In this document: one piece after another, positions 1 through 22,800 of the stretch
How the letters are laid out: every line of letters begins with the position of its first letter
Position numbering within the stretch: the stretch's first letter is position 1
NCBI GenBank assembly: GCA_018697195.1
Contig: JAGMWU010000035.1
Location: 744,001 to 808,000, forward strand
Length of the DNA: 64,000 nucleotides
Direction: 5' to 3'
DNA from: Certhia americana
Taxonomy: Eukaryota; Chordata; Aves; Passeriformes; Certhiidae
Position numbers and translations under genes: made by a program
The notes under the pieces: model-generated
Told to the model about the DNA's origin: nothing
The model's database searches: none
What the model saw: only the letters and a program-made list of their open reading frames with translations

Positions 1-650
1 CTGTTGCACTGCTTGTCCACCTTGCAGCAAAGGTAGTTTTCCTAACGTCCAATCTAAACCTCCCCTGGTGAAATCTGAGGCTATTTCCTCTTGTCCTGTC
101 TCTTGTTATTTTGGAGTAGAGCCCTCACCTTGCATAAACCTCCTTTCAGACAGTTGTAGAGAGTCATAAGGGCTCTCTTGAGCCTCCCTCTCTGGACTAA
201 GCACCCCCAGCTCCCCCAGCTGTTCCTCAGAGCTGTGCTCCAGACCCTTCCCCAGCTCCACTGCCCTTCTCTGGGCTCCCTCCAGTCCCTCAGTGACTTT
301 CTTTAGTGAGGGGCCCAAACAGGACACAGCACTCAAGGTGTGGCCTCACCAAGTACAGGGGGACAATCACTGCCCTGCTCCTGCTGGCCACACTATTGCT
401 GATCCAGGCCAGGCTGCCATTGGCCTTCTTGGCCACCTGGGCACAGCTGGCTCATGGTCAGGGGCTGTCACTGTCACCTCCAGGTCCTTTTCCACCAGGC
501 AATTTTCTGTATGCTCTGCTCCAGCCTGTGGCACTGCCTGGGGTGGTTGTAACCCAAGGGCAGGATCCGGCCCTTGGCTTTATTCATCCTCAGCCCATGG
601 ATGCAGCTTGGCCAGATCCTTTTGCAGAGCCTTTCCATGTTCTTTATAAA
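1..650 (-). mobile_element. CR1 LINE fragment, antisense
   Basis: Read on the minus strand, this matches avian CR1 non-LTR retrotransposon sequence: the stretch near 165-240 is the CR1 segment with the 'gagctgggggtgcttag' wording, and 30-113 is the segment 'ggggaggtttagattgga' followed by a degenerate gttaggaaa. The 3' end of the element lies off the left edge of the window. It is degraded and has no reverse-transcriptase reading frame. The short open frames across it (for example 306-674) are chance. It lies in what should be intron 1 of ABCE1, upstream of the first coding exon. Identification is from memory of CR1 consensus wording. Confidence 0.85.
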
Positions 651-659
651 AAGAATTTT

Positions 660-1334
660 AATTATTTTTATTGAAATATATTATAGGCATTGATACCATA
701 ATAGGAAATGCAGATGTAACTGTGGTTAATTCAAATACAAATGAAACTCAAGATTTAAGAATCAAACATCATAATGAATGTCTGCTCACATTGCCTGGTT
801 TACTTTTTACATGCAATTGAAAATTTTCTCTTTGAAAACTGGTTTACATTTTACACTGTTTTAATCCCTTAATGCAGCATATTGGCATACAGTTTGTAAA
901 TGTATATTCTAATGATATTGTTGGAGTAATAGTTGTTATAATTTGACAGTGTGAACAAGGGTGCTATAAATAAGGCAACTTGTAAAACTAAAATTTGGAG
1001 CTGTATAGATTCTGATGTTCTTACTACAACGTGATTTTGGGGAAAAATCCATTTGAAGATAAATCACAATTTTATTTTTACTCTGGAAAAATAGTAATGG
1101 AATAGAAAGTTGATGTTAAAAATTTGTATGGTTATCTGCACATCAATACCCTTGTTACTTATATCTCTGACTTTGCTCTGTTTGCCACATTGCTTAAAGG
1201 AGCAAAAATTCAAATAATTTTGCATTTTTTTTCTCTGCACTCCACTAGCAGTAACTTATGATATGTCTCTTCACTGTGCTGTCAGTAACATGGTCTCTTA
1301 CGGGGTTTTTTTCTTTTTTTTTTTTTTCTTCAAG
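660..1334 (+). other. ABCE1 intron 1, 3' part
   Basis: AT-rich, with no coding potential or repeat that I recognise. It ends in a strong acceptor: a T-rich tract (about 1303-1330) followed by CTTCAAG at 1328-1334. By comparison with mammals, a non-coding first exon and the promoter should lie left of position 1. Confidence 0.6.
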
Positions 1335-12570
<11,236 letters not shown>

Positions 12571-12918
12571 ATATTGAATCCCAGCATCTTTTTAACTGGC
12601 ATCTAGACATGCATATTGGAATCTAAAGAGCCATGATGAGATGGCTCAGATCAGGTTTTAGAACAATTAATCTTTTGGAGCTTAAAATCTCTTGCTGCAT
12701 TTAACATCTGAGATAGTAGCAGTAAACATCCTAGTCTGAGTAAAACTGCCACTTTCTATATTTTGGTGACACAGCCCTATTTTCAATGTAATAATTTCAA
12801 AATAGACCACCTTGAAATTGTGCAAATGGGTCTCCTGATTTTTCAAAATTTAAGGGAGGTTTTAAATTCAGTATATCCTACTCATGTACCAAGTACTGAC
12901 TGAACTTCCTCATTTTAA

Positions 12919-12924
12919 AATAAA
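12919..12924 (+). terminator. Candidate ABCE1 polyadenylation signal (proximal)
   Basis: AATAAA 349 bases after the ABCE1 stop codon, inside AT-rich 3' UTR. Confidence 0.5.
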
Positions 12925-13026
12925 TCTTTGAAGCTGTTTTCTGTATAAGAGGGAAGTTTACTAAGAATGTCATGCTACAGGAGCAACTCTTTTAAAAAGG
13001 TTTAATCTCTGGCTGAGGGTTTCAAA

Positions 13027-13032
13027 AATAAA
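13027..13032 (+). terminator. Candidate ABCE1 polyadenylation signal (distal)
   Basis: AATAAA 457 bases after the ABCE1 stop codon. It is the second canonical hexamer in the 3' UTR. Confidence 0.5.
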
Positions 13033-13050
13033 ATACCCACCTAACTTACA

Positions 13051-14250
13051 ACTCTACTGTGACACTGCAGAATTTCTTCAATTACTAATTCAGAAGTATC
13101 TATATAATGTCACACACCCTTTTCTCACACTGCAGTGCACACAGAAGATGCAGTACAAAGAATGTAAAAGAAGGGTAGCTACACCTTTTTTAATCAATCA
13201 TCTGTCCCTGTGCATGTTCTCAGACCTAGTGAGATAAAAATAATCAGTGAAATAATCCTAAAGAAATATAAACATCCTTTCCATCTATCCACCTCACTCT
13301 TCCATGAAGTTTTTATAAGACTAAGATGCAGGAATTACTTTTTCCTTAAGTAAAAGCTTTAATCCTTACTATGACAAAAAGAAAGTAAATGAAAAAAACC
13401 TTGTTAAAAACTTACTTCCATATACATTAGGTCCTTCAGGGAACCAGAAGGAAAATTACAGGTTCCTGCTTACTTAAGCAGACATGTAAAAACAACTCTT
13501 AGCTGTGTATCTTAAAAGTAAGGAAGGATATTTTCTATTCAAGAGTTCTCTGCCTTCACTGGCATGTGAAAAACATCATGAGAAAACATGACTTTGTTCC
13601 TTGTTTATATTTTTGCCTCAGAAGCTATAGAAAGCACTGGGGGTTTTTTTGCCATTCTGTGTGTTATAACATGGCTATTTCATATTATACACACTGCTTC
13701 CCTCTGTCCTGTAATAGCAATGCACCTGTACTACAGCAGCAGAGGGACTCCCTAAAGTGCAGGTATTGAATACATCCTTACACAACCACCCTGGTCAGAC
13801 AAAAACTTCCAAAGGCTGACTAAACTTGTTCTCTCTCCTCTGCACAGCTTAACTCCCTTTGGACTGGAGTTGTGCAATCTTCTCTTAATCAGTTGTAATA
13901 GGGATAAGTGGTTCAGCTGTGTGTCACATTACCTGCTGAATACTACATACATTACCAAGAAGATCCTGCAATCTAAAACATCTTGCCCCAGGCCAGAGGT
14001 TGGGCCAATCAATCTACTACTCCTACAGCAAGAGAGGAAACTAGACTTACTTGATCAGCATTGGAGAAAATATATCTACACCTTCAGTCCTTCACTGTCC
14101 TAGAGTTGGACCAATTCAGTTTATGGCTCCTTTGCTGCTTGCCACATCCTGTTCAGCTTACTACAACTTGCTTACTACAACTGGTTCTGTAAGAACAAAA
14201 CTTCATTTAATGCCATTGCAAAGGTTTAAATACATAAATATAATTTAGAA
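13051..14250. other. Spacer between convergent gene ends
   Basis: About 1.2 kb between the probable 3' ends of ABCE1 and OTUD4. I see no gene, repeat or RNA structure in it. Either message could extend into it through a weak downstream signal. Confidence 0.5.
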
Positions 14251-14254
14251 AGCA

Positions 14255-15660
14255 AGTGAAAAGACAAAACATTTATTTTAATTAGGGTTTTATACATAGC
14301 ATGCATCTGAAAACAAACGCTTTATCATGTAACTATCACTCTGGTTTCTGCACCAAGGGTGTACAATCTCAGACACAATGAATGGGTACCATCACCTACA
14401 CTACTGTATACAGAGATATAAAAATATACACAACAGTTCAATTTTACAGAGCAACAGAGCTGAGTGAATACTGTGCACACTGCACTCTCCCAGCCTGGAC
14501 AGTTGAACATCCAGACTGCAAAGGCAACAGGAACACTGCGGAGATCACAACTGGCCTCAGAAGAAACAGCATCAGAACTCTGACACAGTGTAAAAATATA
14601 AGGCAGAAGCCACTTTCTTCTGAATTGTAGGGAAGAGCAGAGCACACTGAGACTCTCCATTCTTGCTTTTAAAAGTAGTTCCAGCAAGGAGTTGTACATG
14701 CAAAACATCAACAGTGCAACAACAAAAGAATACTGAACAGTAGCTCAATCGTACAAACTTAAAAAAACGTAACACGTACTTTATGCATCTCCTCACAAAA
14801 TATCTAGGATTTGTCAGTGCATTAGTGTTAAAGTGGCATTAAAAAAACTTCTGCTATTATAACAGATGCAGAATTATTTTGGAAATGCATAGCATCTACA
14901 TTTTTATTGTCTTTGTAATTACTCAGTTGGCATAGGCACCATTCTAGTCACACCAGCATTAAGAAGAATTCATGGTGGAAACAGCCATTCTTATCAGTTC
15001 ATACACAGGTATTCTTGACTGCTTGTCTTGATTTTGATTTCAACAAATAAATGCTTTTTAAAATTCAAAAATATACCCTATGATTATGAAAAGAACTATA
15101 TACAACATACCTAAGACACAGGGTTAGCTGGCTGCCATACGTGTAACACACAAGAGAAACATTCAAGTTTGACAGATATTTTTTCTTTTTGAGATGAAAG
15201 GCCTTTGGGTTGGAAGCATATCAGAGACAACAGTGCAGTAGGCTGAGAATTCCTTTAGCTCAGTTCAGAACTAAGGCATTGTATGATAAAATATACATTT
15301 ATATTTGGTGCAATGTTACTGTCAATTTTAGAATCTAGATCACATCAAATGCTGTCATTTGTCACCCTAGTAAACGCACATATCCATCTTCTATCACAAA
15401 CGCAAACCTTTGTGGGGAGAAAAATTATCAAACACTAAACCTATTTTTTTTTTTTTTCTAATTTGACATTGAAGAAAAAACTGCTAAGCCAGACAAACTA
15501 GAATCCCCCCAAAAACCCTATGGTAGGACTTTACATCCTCCTAGTCTTCACTTGCCAAAAATTAAATGTATCATTGAACTTCACTAAAAAGAAATTAAGA
15601 TTTTAAACTGCTACTTCAAATTACTTTTTGCTTCTTAAACTTTCCAATTATCCACTCATT
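14255..15660 (-). other. OTUD4: OTUD4 3' UTR
   Basis: AT-rich, non-coding sequence downstream of the OTUD4 stop on the minus strand, about 1.4 kb. The farthest convincing AATAAA (minus strand) is at 14277-14272, placing the mRNA end near 14255. Another hexamer at 14908-14903 would give a shorter form. The 128-codon frame at 14325-14711 lies wholly inside it and is not supported as a gene. Confidence 0.65.
14272..14277 (-). terminator. Candidate OTUD4 polyadenylation signal (distal)
   Basis: TTTATT on the plus strand (AATAAA on the minus), about 1.38 kb past the OTUD4 stop codon. A second one lies at 14903-14908. Confidence 0.5.
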
Positions 15661-16890
15661 TTATGCTTGCTGCCCCCTCTGATTATCTCCCAGTGTTGCC
15701 CTTCTCCTGTCATTCCTATATGGCTGTCCTCTAAAGTTTCTCTGATACTGGTAGCCATCATCTCTGCTTCTGCTGGGTGGTCCTTTCCAGGCCTCCTCAT
15801 TTCTTTGGAACTGGTATCCTCCCCTGGTGGAATAACCCCTGTCAGGTCTGGGCCTTCTGCCTCCTCCGTAAGTCTGGTTATAGAACTGCTTGGATCTGCC
15901 GCTCCTCAGCATGTCAGAAACTTCAGTGTCATCTTCAGAGCTCTCTTCCCTCGTTCTCTGGGCCCTGCTCTCCGTCTGCACGTTCCCAGCACCTTTGGAC
16001 TCTCTCCCTTTAGCAGGCTTCTCCTTCCGGCCAGGAGTGCTGGGTTTCAGTTCGTTTTTGGGAGGTTCTGCCAGCAGTGGCTGTGTGCTGGGCCCTGCCG
16101 TCGGCCTCTCTGGGCCCTGTGTCTGTGGAGGGCGATGCTGCTGCTGCCCAGCTGCTTTCTGCTTAGGTGCGGCCAAAGGACAGCTTTGCTCCAGCTGAGG
16201 TGCCCTGGCTGAAGTGTCTTTCGGGGTCCCTGCAGCAGCCACTGGAAATGGGATGGTGTTGGAGCCACTGCCACTGTTGGTCTTCTGGAGCTGCTCTGCA
16301 CAGTTCACTCCAGGAACTGGAGGGCTGCATTCTTTGCTCACGTACATGCTGGCAGAGGTGCCAGCTGCCGCCTCTTTGTCCTCAGGTGACAAGACAACGT
16401 TAGGTCTCGCTACTGAATTCTCAATGAAACCCTGAACTGGGTAGCCATACCAGAAGTGAGGAAAGAAAGGAGGTGCTATTGGAACAGCTCCTAGAAAGTG
16501 ATTGTGTCCAAAGGGCGGCTGCGGGAACATATTTTTCCCCCTCAGTGACTCCTCGTAGTTTGCATGAAGAGTTTGCGCTGGATTCTCTGGTTCGACACAG
16601 ACCTGTCCTTGACTTTCTGGCACCTGAGCTGAAGGTATGATCAGAGGCAGTGGTGGAGATCTGTCAACCTGTGGAATCTGCCCATTGGACCTGGCCTCAG
16701 TCTGAACAGCAAAGTGCCTGTTTGGTCGTGCTGTTTCGTTTTCATTCTGAGTGGGAGCAGCCTCCTGGAACCAGGGGTTGTGCGGATACACAGGAAGGGA
16801 CACGTTTGGGTACATTCTACAAGCAGCTAAACAGGCCTGGTGCAGGGGGTACAGGTAAGAATGGGGTGCCCACATGGGACAACTGTATGC
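15661..16890 (-). CDS. OTUD4: OTUD4 last coding exon: proline-rich and RGG C terminus
   Basis: This 1,230-base exon encodes residues 725-1133 and starts [19 protein letters not shown] after the acceptor TCTTGCAG. The first part is aromatic- and Pro-rich ([16 protein letters not shown]). The middle is low-complexity. The end has [26 protein letters not shown] followed by about 65 residues rich in Arg, Gly and Tyr, fitting the RNA-binding tail described for OTUD4. The apparent Met-Gln at the upstream end is intron. Overlapping frames on the plus strand (15628-16435) are shadows of this GC-rich exon. Confidence 0.95.
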   Translation of the reverse strand, partial: AYSCPMWAPHSYLYPLHQACLAACRMYPNVSLPVYPHNPWFQEAAPTQNENETARPNRHFAVQTEARSNGQIPQVDRSPPLPLIIPSAQVPESQGQVCVEPENPAQTLHANYEESLRGKNMFPQPPFGHNHFLGAVPIAPPFFPHFWYGYPVQGFIENSVARPNVVLSPEDKEAAAGTSASMYVSKECSPPVPGVNCAEQLQKTNSGSGSNTIPFPVAAAGTPKDTSARAPQLEQSCPLAAPKQKAAGQQQHRPPQTQGPERPTAGPSTQPLLAEPPKNELKPSTPGRKEKPAKGRESKGAGNVQTESRAQRTREESSEDDTEVSDMLRSGRSKQFYNQTYGGGRRPRPDRGYSTRGGYQFQRNEEAWKGPPSRSRDDGYQYQRNFRGQPYRNDRRRATLGDNQRGQQA

Positions 16891-19800
16891 CTGCAAGACA
16901 GCAGGGGAAAAAAAAAGTTAAAAATCAGTTACTTGGTCTTTTGAATGTTCAGAGAGACATAAAAGCACACCAGTCATTTGCCATTTCAAAACAATTAATT
17001 ATAGGAGATAAAAGTTAATATTCTTTACAGTGACTGCCCTCAATTCTAAATACTGCGACTCCAGGATGGTGTGGAAAACTTTTTGTTTTCCTTCCAAATG
17101 CAGCTGAAATGGGCAACAGTTATGACCAGTAAGAAAACTTAGTAATAATTTCTATATAGTTAAAGACATAAAGCTTGACTTAGCAAGTCAAGCTCTAGCT
17201 ATGTGTTTGAAGAGAAATGTTTCATTTTCCAAAATTACACTGACTAACTGGCAATTTCTTCTACTACACCTCACTTTACAAAGGCCACAACACTGAAGTT
17301 GTCCACCTCAGGTGGACAACACCCTTTCCCTTTTCTCTACCTCCATGTTAATGAACTGGACTCTGTAGAAAGAGTCCCTGGAGCAAACCATCCTGAAATC
17401 CTATGCAGACCTCCTTGTGCCAGGAGCCCCTTCCCTCTCAATGTGCAGTGGAAGGGCCTGGAGCAGAGCAGCAGGCAGACAATGCAGAGGATATTTCCCC
17501 AGCCTGCTGTACCCTGTGACACCAGTGGAGCAGCACAACCACGAGAATGTGGGCAGGGACCAGCAGATGGTGCTGAAGCACCAAAAGGACAGGCTAAATC
17601 TTAAATAGTCCACAGTAACAGTAAGAAGTCCCCAAGCATGTCAGCTTAGGAAACTCACACTGTTTAAATGCATTGTGGTGACACTCGCTAATTAATGACT
17701 TCCAGATCTTCTATTAAGCACAAAGACTTATATTAGGGAGAGGTATCAAATTTACATTGGAAACTGTGCTGAATATTCCCTGTTTCCATGCCCAGATATG
17801 AAATAATAGCACTGCTATGGCCGAAGTCCCATGACATATGCCCAAGAGCTCTCAGCACCTTGCACCAAGTCATTTGCCTGACAGGAATAAGAAGGTAAAA
17901 ACCGAACATTTTTATGGGCAGAAGGGAAAAAGTATGCAAATAACTAGTCCTTGCCAAGCAATGGAAAATGTTAGGATTGGGCTGAGCCTCTTCTCCAACC
18001 ACACACACAGATTTGCACCACATTTCTACCTACACACTACTGTAATTACTGAAAAAGTGAAGTACTTCTATCATTACCCTGAGCAGAAAGGACAGACAGG
18101 CAAATTTACTTAAGGGAGCATCCCAGGGAAAGATTTTGGGATCAGCAGTGCAGTGGCTTTGCCAGTACACAGACAGAGCTGCAGTCTGAGGGCATTTTCT
18201 CATTCCCTATGCATGCCATCCAAAATAAGCATCTTGACACTCATGATTTATCTGGGACTTTGTAAAGCACAAATTGCTGGCTGTGCAGCCACAGTTGGAA
18301 GCCAACAGTTCTCACTATGCTGTTGACATGAATTTGATTTCTCATTACTTGAATTGCACTGTGGACAACTGCTGGAATCCCAGTTAATGGAACACAAAAT
18401 AAGAAAGTACCTCAAACTGAAAGATGAACTTGAAATGTACAGCTGCAGCAACAAAACTTCTGCACTCCAAGTTCCAGTAATTATTTACAAGCAATTTTTA
18501 TAACAAACATGAAAATGTAAGTAAGTTTGAAGACTCACCTTCACACCAAGATTGAAGAAAAATCTAAGAATATTCTTATCTAAAAACAAAAAGAACAAAA
18601 GTATTTATGAAGACCTAAAATATTTCATCTGATACACAACTGATAAAGTTCCATTTCAGTAGAGAACACTGGTTCTCTAGTATGCCAAAACTTGTATTTT
18701 CCCAGATCAGCAAGGAAATGCTCAAAAGCTTCCAAGCTTTTACATTACATGAGCAAACCTATTACTCAGACAGGAGCAGTTCTCCAAAGATAATTCTTTA
18801 AGTGCACAAAATCTTTAGTTATGGTAACAACCAAAGTTACAAAGTTAAAAATCAAGCTATGGTAACAAACCTCAAGTTATGGGGCAAGCTAAGAACCACA
18901 AAATGATCCTACCAGATTTCCAGGTTTGACCACTTGAAAGTCACAATGTTGGCAATGCAAACTGAAGAGTTACACTGTTCAATTCTGAACTCCATTCACT
19001 ATTCCCCCCTACATCTTCAATCATGGAACAACTATTTGATCATTTGACAAAAGAATGGCAACAGGACCAAAAAAAGTTGTGTTTATCTACATTTTAAGAA
19101 AAGAAGACCTATTAGGAAAAGTGGTGTAAAATTCAGACTTCTCACCTTTAGGTAGATCTTCCCCACTACTGCACAGGGAGTAAGGAGGTGCAACAGCTCT
19201 TTCTCCCTTTTCATTTAAAGGGAATCCAGGGTATAGCGGATCCTGGTAGGGATTCAGAGTCTGAGGCAAAGGCATTAAAGGCTGGTTAACTGCTTGTAGC
19301 CACACAGGAACTCCAGCAACTGAAGCAGATGTTACCTGAGCCTGTGATACAATAGAGTCAGGTCCCGTTGCTGGTCCTGGCATCAGTGAAGAAGCAGGTA
19401 TTTGGGTTGGAATACCTAGAAGGGGGAAAAAACCCAACATACATACATCCAAACAGAACAGGTATCAATGCATATCTATATATACGTATATATAGACAAC
19501 CACAAACTAAAAGACATCAGAAAAGCAGGATTCAAAATGCAGAGAATAGTTTTCAGACAGAATGAAACAAGTAAGCTAAGCTTTTCAGAAATAGCTAAAC
19601 TGACCCCGTGTTTCTTTATAAAATTATGAATGCCAGAAAAAAAAAGGAAGAATAAAAAATGGGGGAACTGAAACTTTTATGTGAATCCCTGAAGTTCTCA
19701 TTCTGACTAGTCATTTAGAGTCAACTCTGAATCTGAGCTTAGATCACCTTAGCTGCATATCTTCTATCACAGACACAGTCAAGTGAGACAGGATTGTGAC

Positions 19801-22800
19801 TGTCTCATGAACAAAGCAGGCTGGTCTGAAAGCTGGTTCTTGTACAAAAACAGCAGTGTGACAGAAAATGCAGCACCTGATCTAATGAGCCCTACTGATT
19901 CTAAGCTAACTCCACAGACCACAAGATATGCATAGCACACTAAAATCCATTGCATTGGCTTTGCAGCCCAGGTCCAAATGGATCTCATTAGTTCCAGACA
20001 TACAAGCCCCAAGCTGAGTCCTCAGTCAACCAAGGAGCCTGTTGTTACATGGGATACAGAGCACAAACACTTAGAGGTTTCAACATGCTGACAGTATGTT
20101 CTACCTTAAGCAAATCCTCAAAACTCAATGCTATCCCACTCAAGAGGAAAAACAGCCAATTAAGTACACAACCCTCCTACACCTTCAGGTTGGGAGTCAA
20201 GCAAACTGTACGTAGAAGCAATCAAAGATCTGTTAGAACTCTCACTAGCTTTCAGCAGTGAGAAACTACATTCCTATGAATGCCTGCCTTTGGAATGTGA
20301 AATTATACAAGACAGTATCTCCCGGGTGTATCTTCAACTTAGTAAGAGCGTTAAAGTATTTTCCAGGGTTAGTAATTTCTGATTAATGTTAGTATTTCTG
20401 CAAACCTGCTGGTCCATATGTTGCTGGCTCACTTGGCCAAGCTGGCACAATGGCTGGTACAGAAGGCACTGCTGGAGGTAAATGCACCTCTGAGAAGACT
20501 GGAGAGGGTGTCGGAGTTACACTTGGCAAGCACTCGGTCAGGTTCTGTAAAAACAAACAAACCTAAATCCCATCACAGCTGGTGACCCTGATGACTCAGT
20601 CTTATCTGGACTACCACCATCCCCACGGGGAAGTATTAACGAGGAACATACCCAGAGAGACCTGGGCTGCATCACTGTGTGATGGAGAGCTCTGCTCTGA
20701 GCTCTGTCCAGCCTGTACCAGAGTCATCAGTGCTGGAATCACCTCCTCAAGCTTTACATTTAAGTATCTCCCACCCAAAGAGAAGTCACCCTCACAAGCA
20801 ATTACCAGTAACTTTGGAGAAACCTGAGAAGGAAAAGCTAAAGAATTTTAAGGGAAAAGCACAGTTACTTTGGTAGAAAGATATGAAATAACCCCTCTCT
20901 CAGAAAAGAATAGATATACATTTACTTTTCTATCAAGGGTTCTCCTTTTACAATCTTTATGCTGGACATAACAGATTCCTAACTGTAAATACGAAATTTT
21001 AGCATTATCACCATAGAAATGACTGTGTAATTAAAAGCCAGTACTGTAATACATACGTGGCTGTGAAGAAGCTCCCCTTTGTCTGAAGTCTCCTGACTGG
21101 AAAACTTTGAAATCAAACAAACATTTCTTACTTGCTCAGCAAGAATCGGAGAATCTGTTTTTACTTGTTCCAAAGGAGATGAAGCTTTTGGATAACTCTC
21201 ATCTTGACTATTCTTCTAAAGCAAAGTTAGAAACAACATACACAGCTAGTCTAATAGTAAGATTAACTTTACAAAGAGTTATACACAAACAGTAAACCAT
21301 ACTCCATACAAAGTGGGCTAAGCACTCATCACATATTATACTAGTGTGACATTTTGCTCATTGAAAGGACAGCAAAGGTTAAAAGCCAACAAGAGGCCAT
21401 GGATCTTCACTGAACTTCAGAGCTCATGGTCTGTTAGCACAATAGCTATTAGCAAATATCAAATCTTCTGTGGACTCATACTGAAAGTACAGACTGTACT
21501 AAGCAATTACAAATCCAGATTCATAAGTGCTCTCGATAGTCCAGGTTTGAGGACTCCGATTGCAGAGAAAGACTAAGTATAGGTTACAGGGCTGAGGAAA
21601 GCTGACAGAAATACAAGCCTCCAGCCTTAGAGTATTTCACTAAAAGCTGTAAAGCAGCAGCAGCAGCAATCACAGCTCTAAAAGCAGCTATTGCTCTGCT
21701 AATCATGTATCAGAGAAGCAATAACATTAAAAAAAAATTTGGTCTTTTCTTTAAGATTACCTCAGATGAATTTGGCTCAAGCTTCTGACTTAAGTGGATC
21801 TGCCTGGAATTTGACTCTGCAACACCAAGACATAACCTAGTAAATGAACCATTACACCACTTATGGCCATCACAACTTAAGCCAGTTAGTTTGTCTTTCC
21901 AAAATTAAACTTTCAAAACCAAACCTATACCTTAGTATATATTACTTCAGAAAACTTATATTTCTATTTTTACCAAAGATCTAAACATCCTAGAACAAAC
22001 AGTTGTTCAAGCAGTAACAGAGCAGCTACTTCATCCTGGGTTCTCCAAGCTCTACAGGAATTCTTTACTGATGTTTGGAAACCATTTTAGTGATGCTTGG
22101 AGAAAGCAGGAGTGAAATGCAGCTGTCCCTTTAAATATATTCATCCTAAATCACTCTTAATGAAACAGGAGTTTGTACTTTGCTTCAAGTGAAAGTGCTC
22201 TGATCGGCATTTTCATATTCAAGTGTTAAGGTAACAGAAGCTCAAAGTCTTGTTTACTTTTGACTGAGTTTAGAATGCTGCAGTGGATTAAAAGCTCTAA
22301 AAAAGTTTTCAGACTGCTGCACAAAATTTTATTTCTCAAGCACCAGCAAACACTTTCGTGGGGAAGACAGTGTTAAAAAACAGTCTTGACATAATAATAT
22401 CTGAACAAGTTCTTCACATTCTGGCTTATCACCAGACCTGCTTGTCAAACTCATGCCCAGATTAACAATAGTAGATAAAGACTTCTTAAGAGCTTGTTAT
22501 ATACTCTGTCACAACTAGACAGCAGGATAAATGGAAACAGTATTGATTTTGAGGATTACTGCCAAATCCCCAAGCAGCAATAGGAATCCCTAAACACTCA
22601 GAAGGAAGTATACTTAATTCCCATAGGATTGTTAACCTAGTTTCAAAAGAGGAAATGCAATACAGAGCGTCACAAAAAGCAGAGAAAGCTGGACATGCCA
22701 CGCCCTTCAGCAAAATCCATCATGACACTGGAGTCTTTTACTTTCTCTCCAGCTTTCTCTACGTGAACATTCCTTAAAAAATGTGAACGTTCCTTAAAAA

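Larger units (their letters stand above)
12571..13050 (+). other. ABCE1: ABCE1 3' UTR
   Basis: AT-rich sequence after the ABCE1 stop, with no coding potential. Two canonical AATAAA signals (12919 and 13027) would end the message near 12940 or 13050. Which is used cannot be read from the sequence. Confidence 0.65.

Noticed and set aside
14325..14711. A 128-codon minus-strand frame downstream of OTUD4
   Set aside because: It lies fully in the OTUD4 3' UTR, with no known motif.
15628..16435. Several plus-strand frames of up to 194 codons opposite the OTUD4 last exon
   Set aside because: They are shadows of the GC-rich OTUD4 coding exon on the other strand, which matches a known protein throughout.
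17290..17604. A 101-codon frame in OTUD4 intron 20 considered as an alternative exon
   Set aside because: It is on the strand opposite to OTUD4, with no splice context. It looks more like a degraded dispersed repeat.
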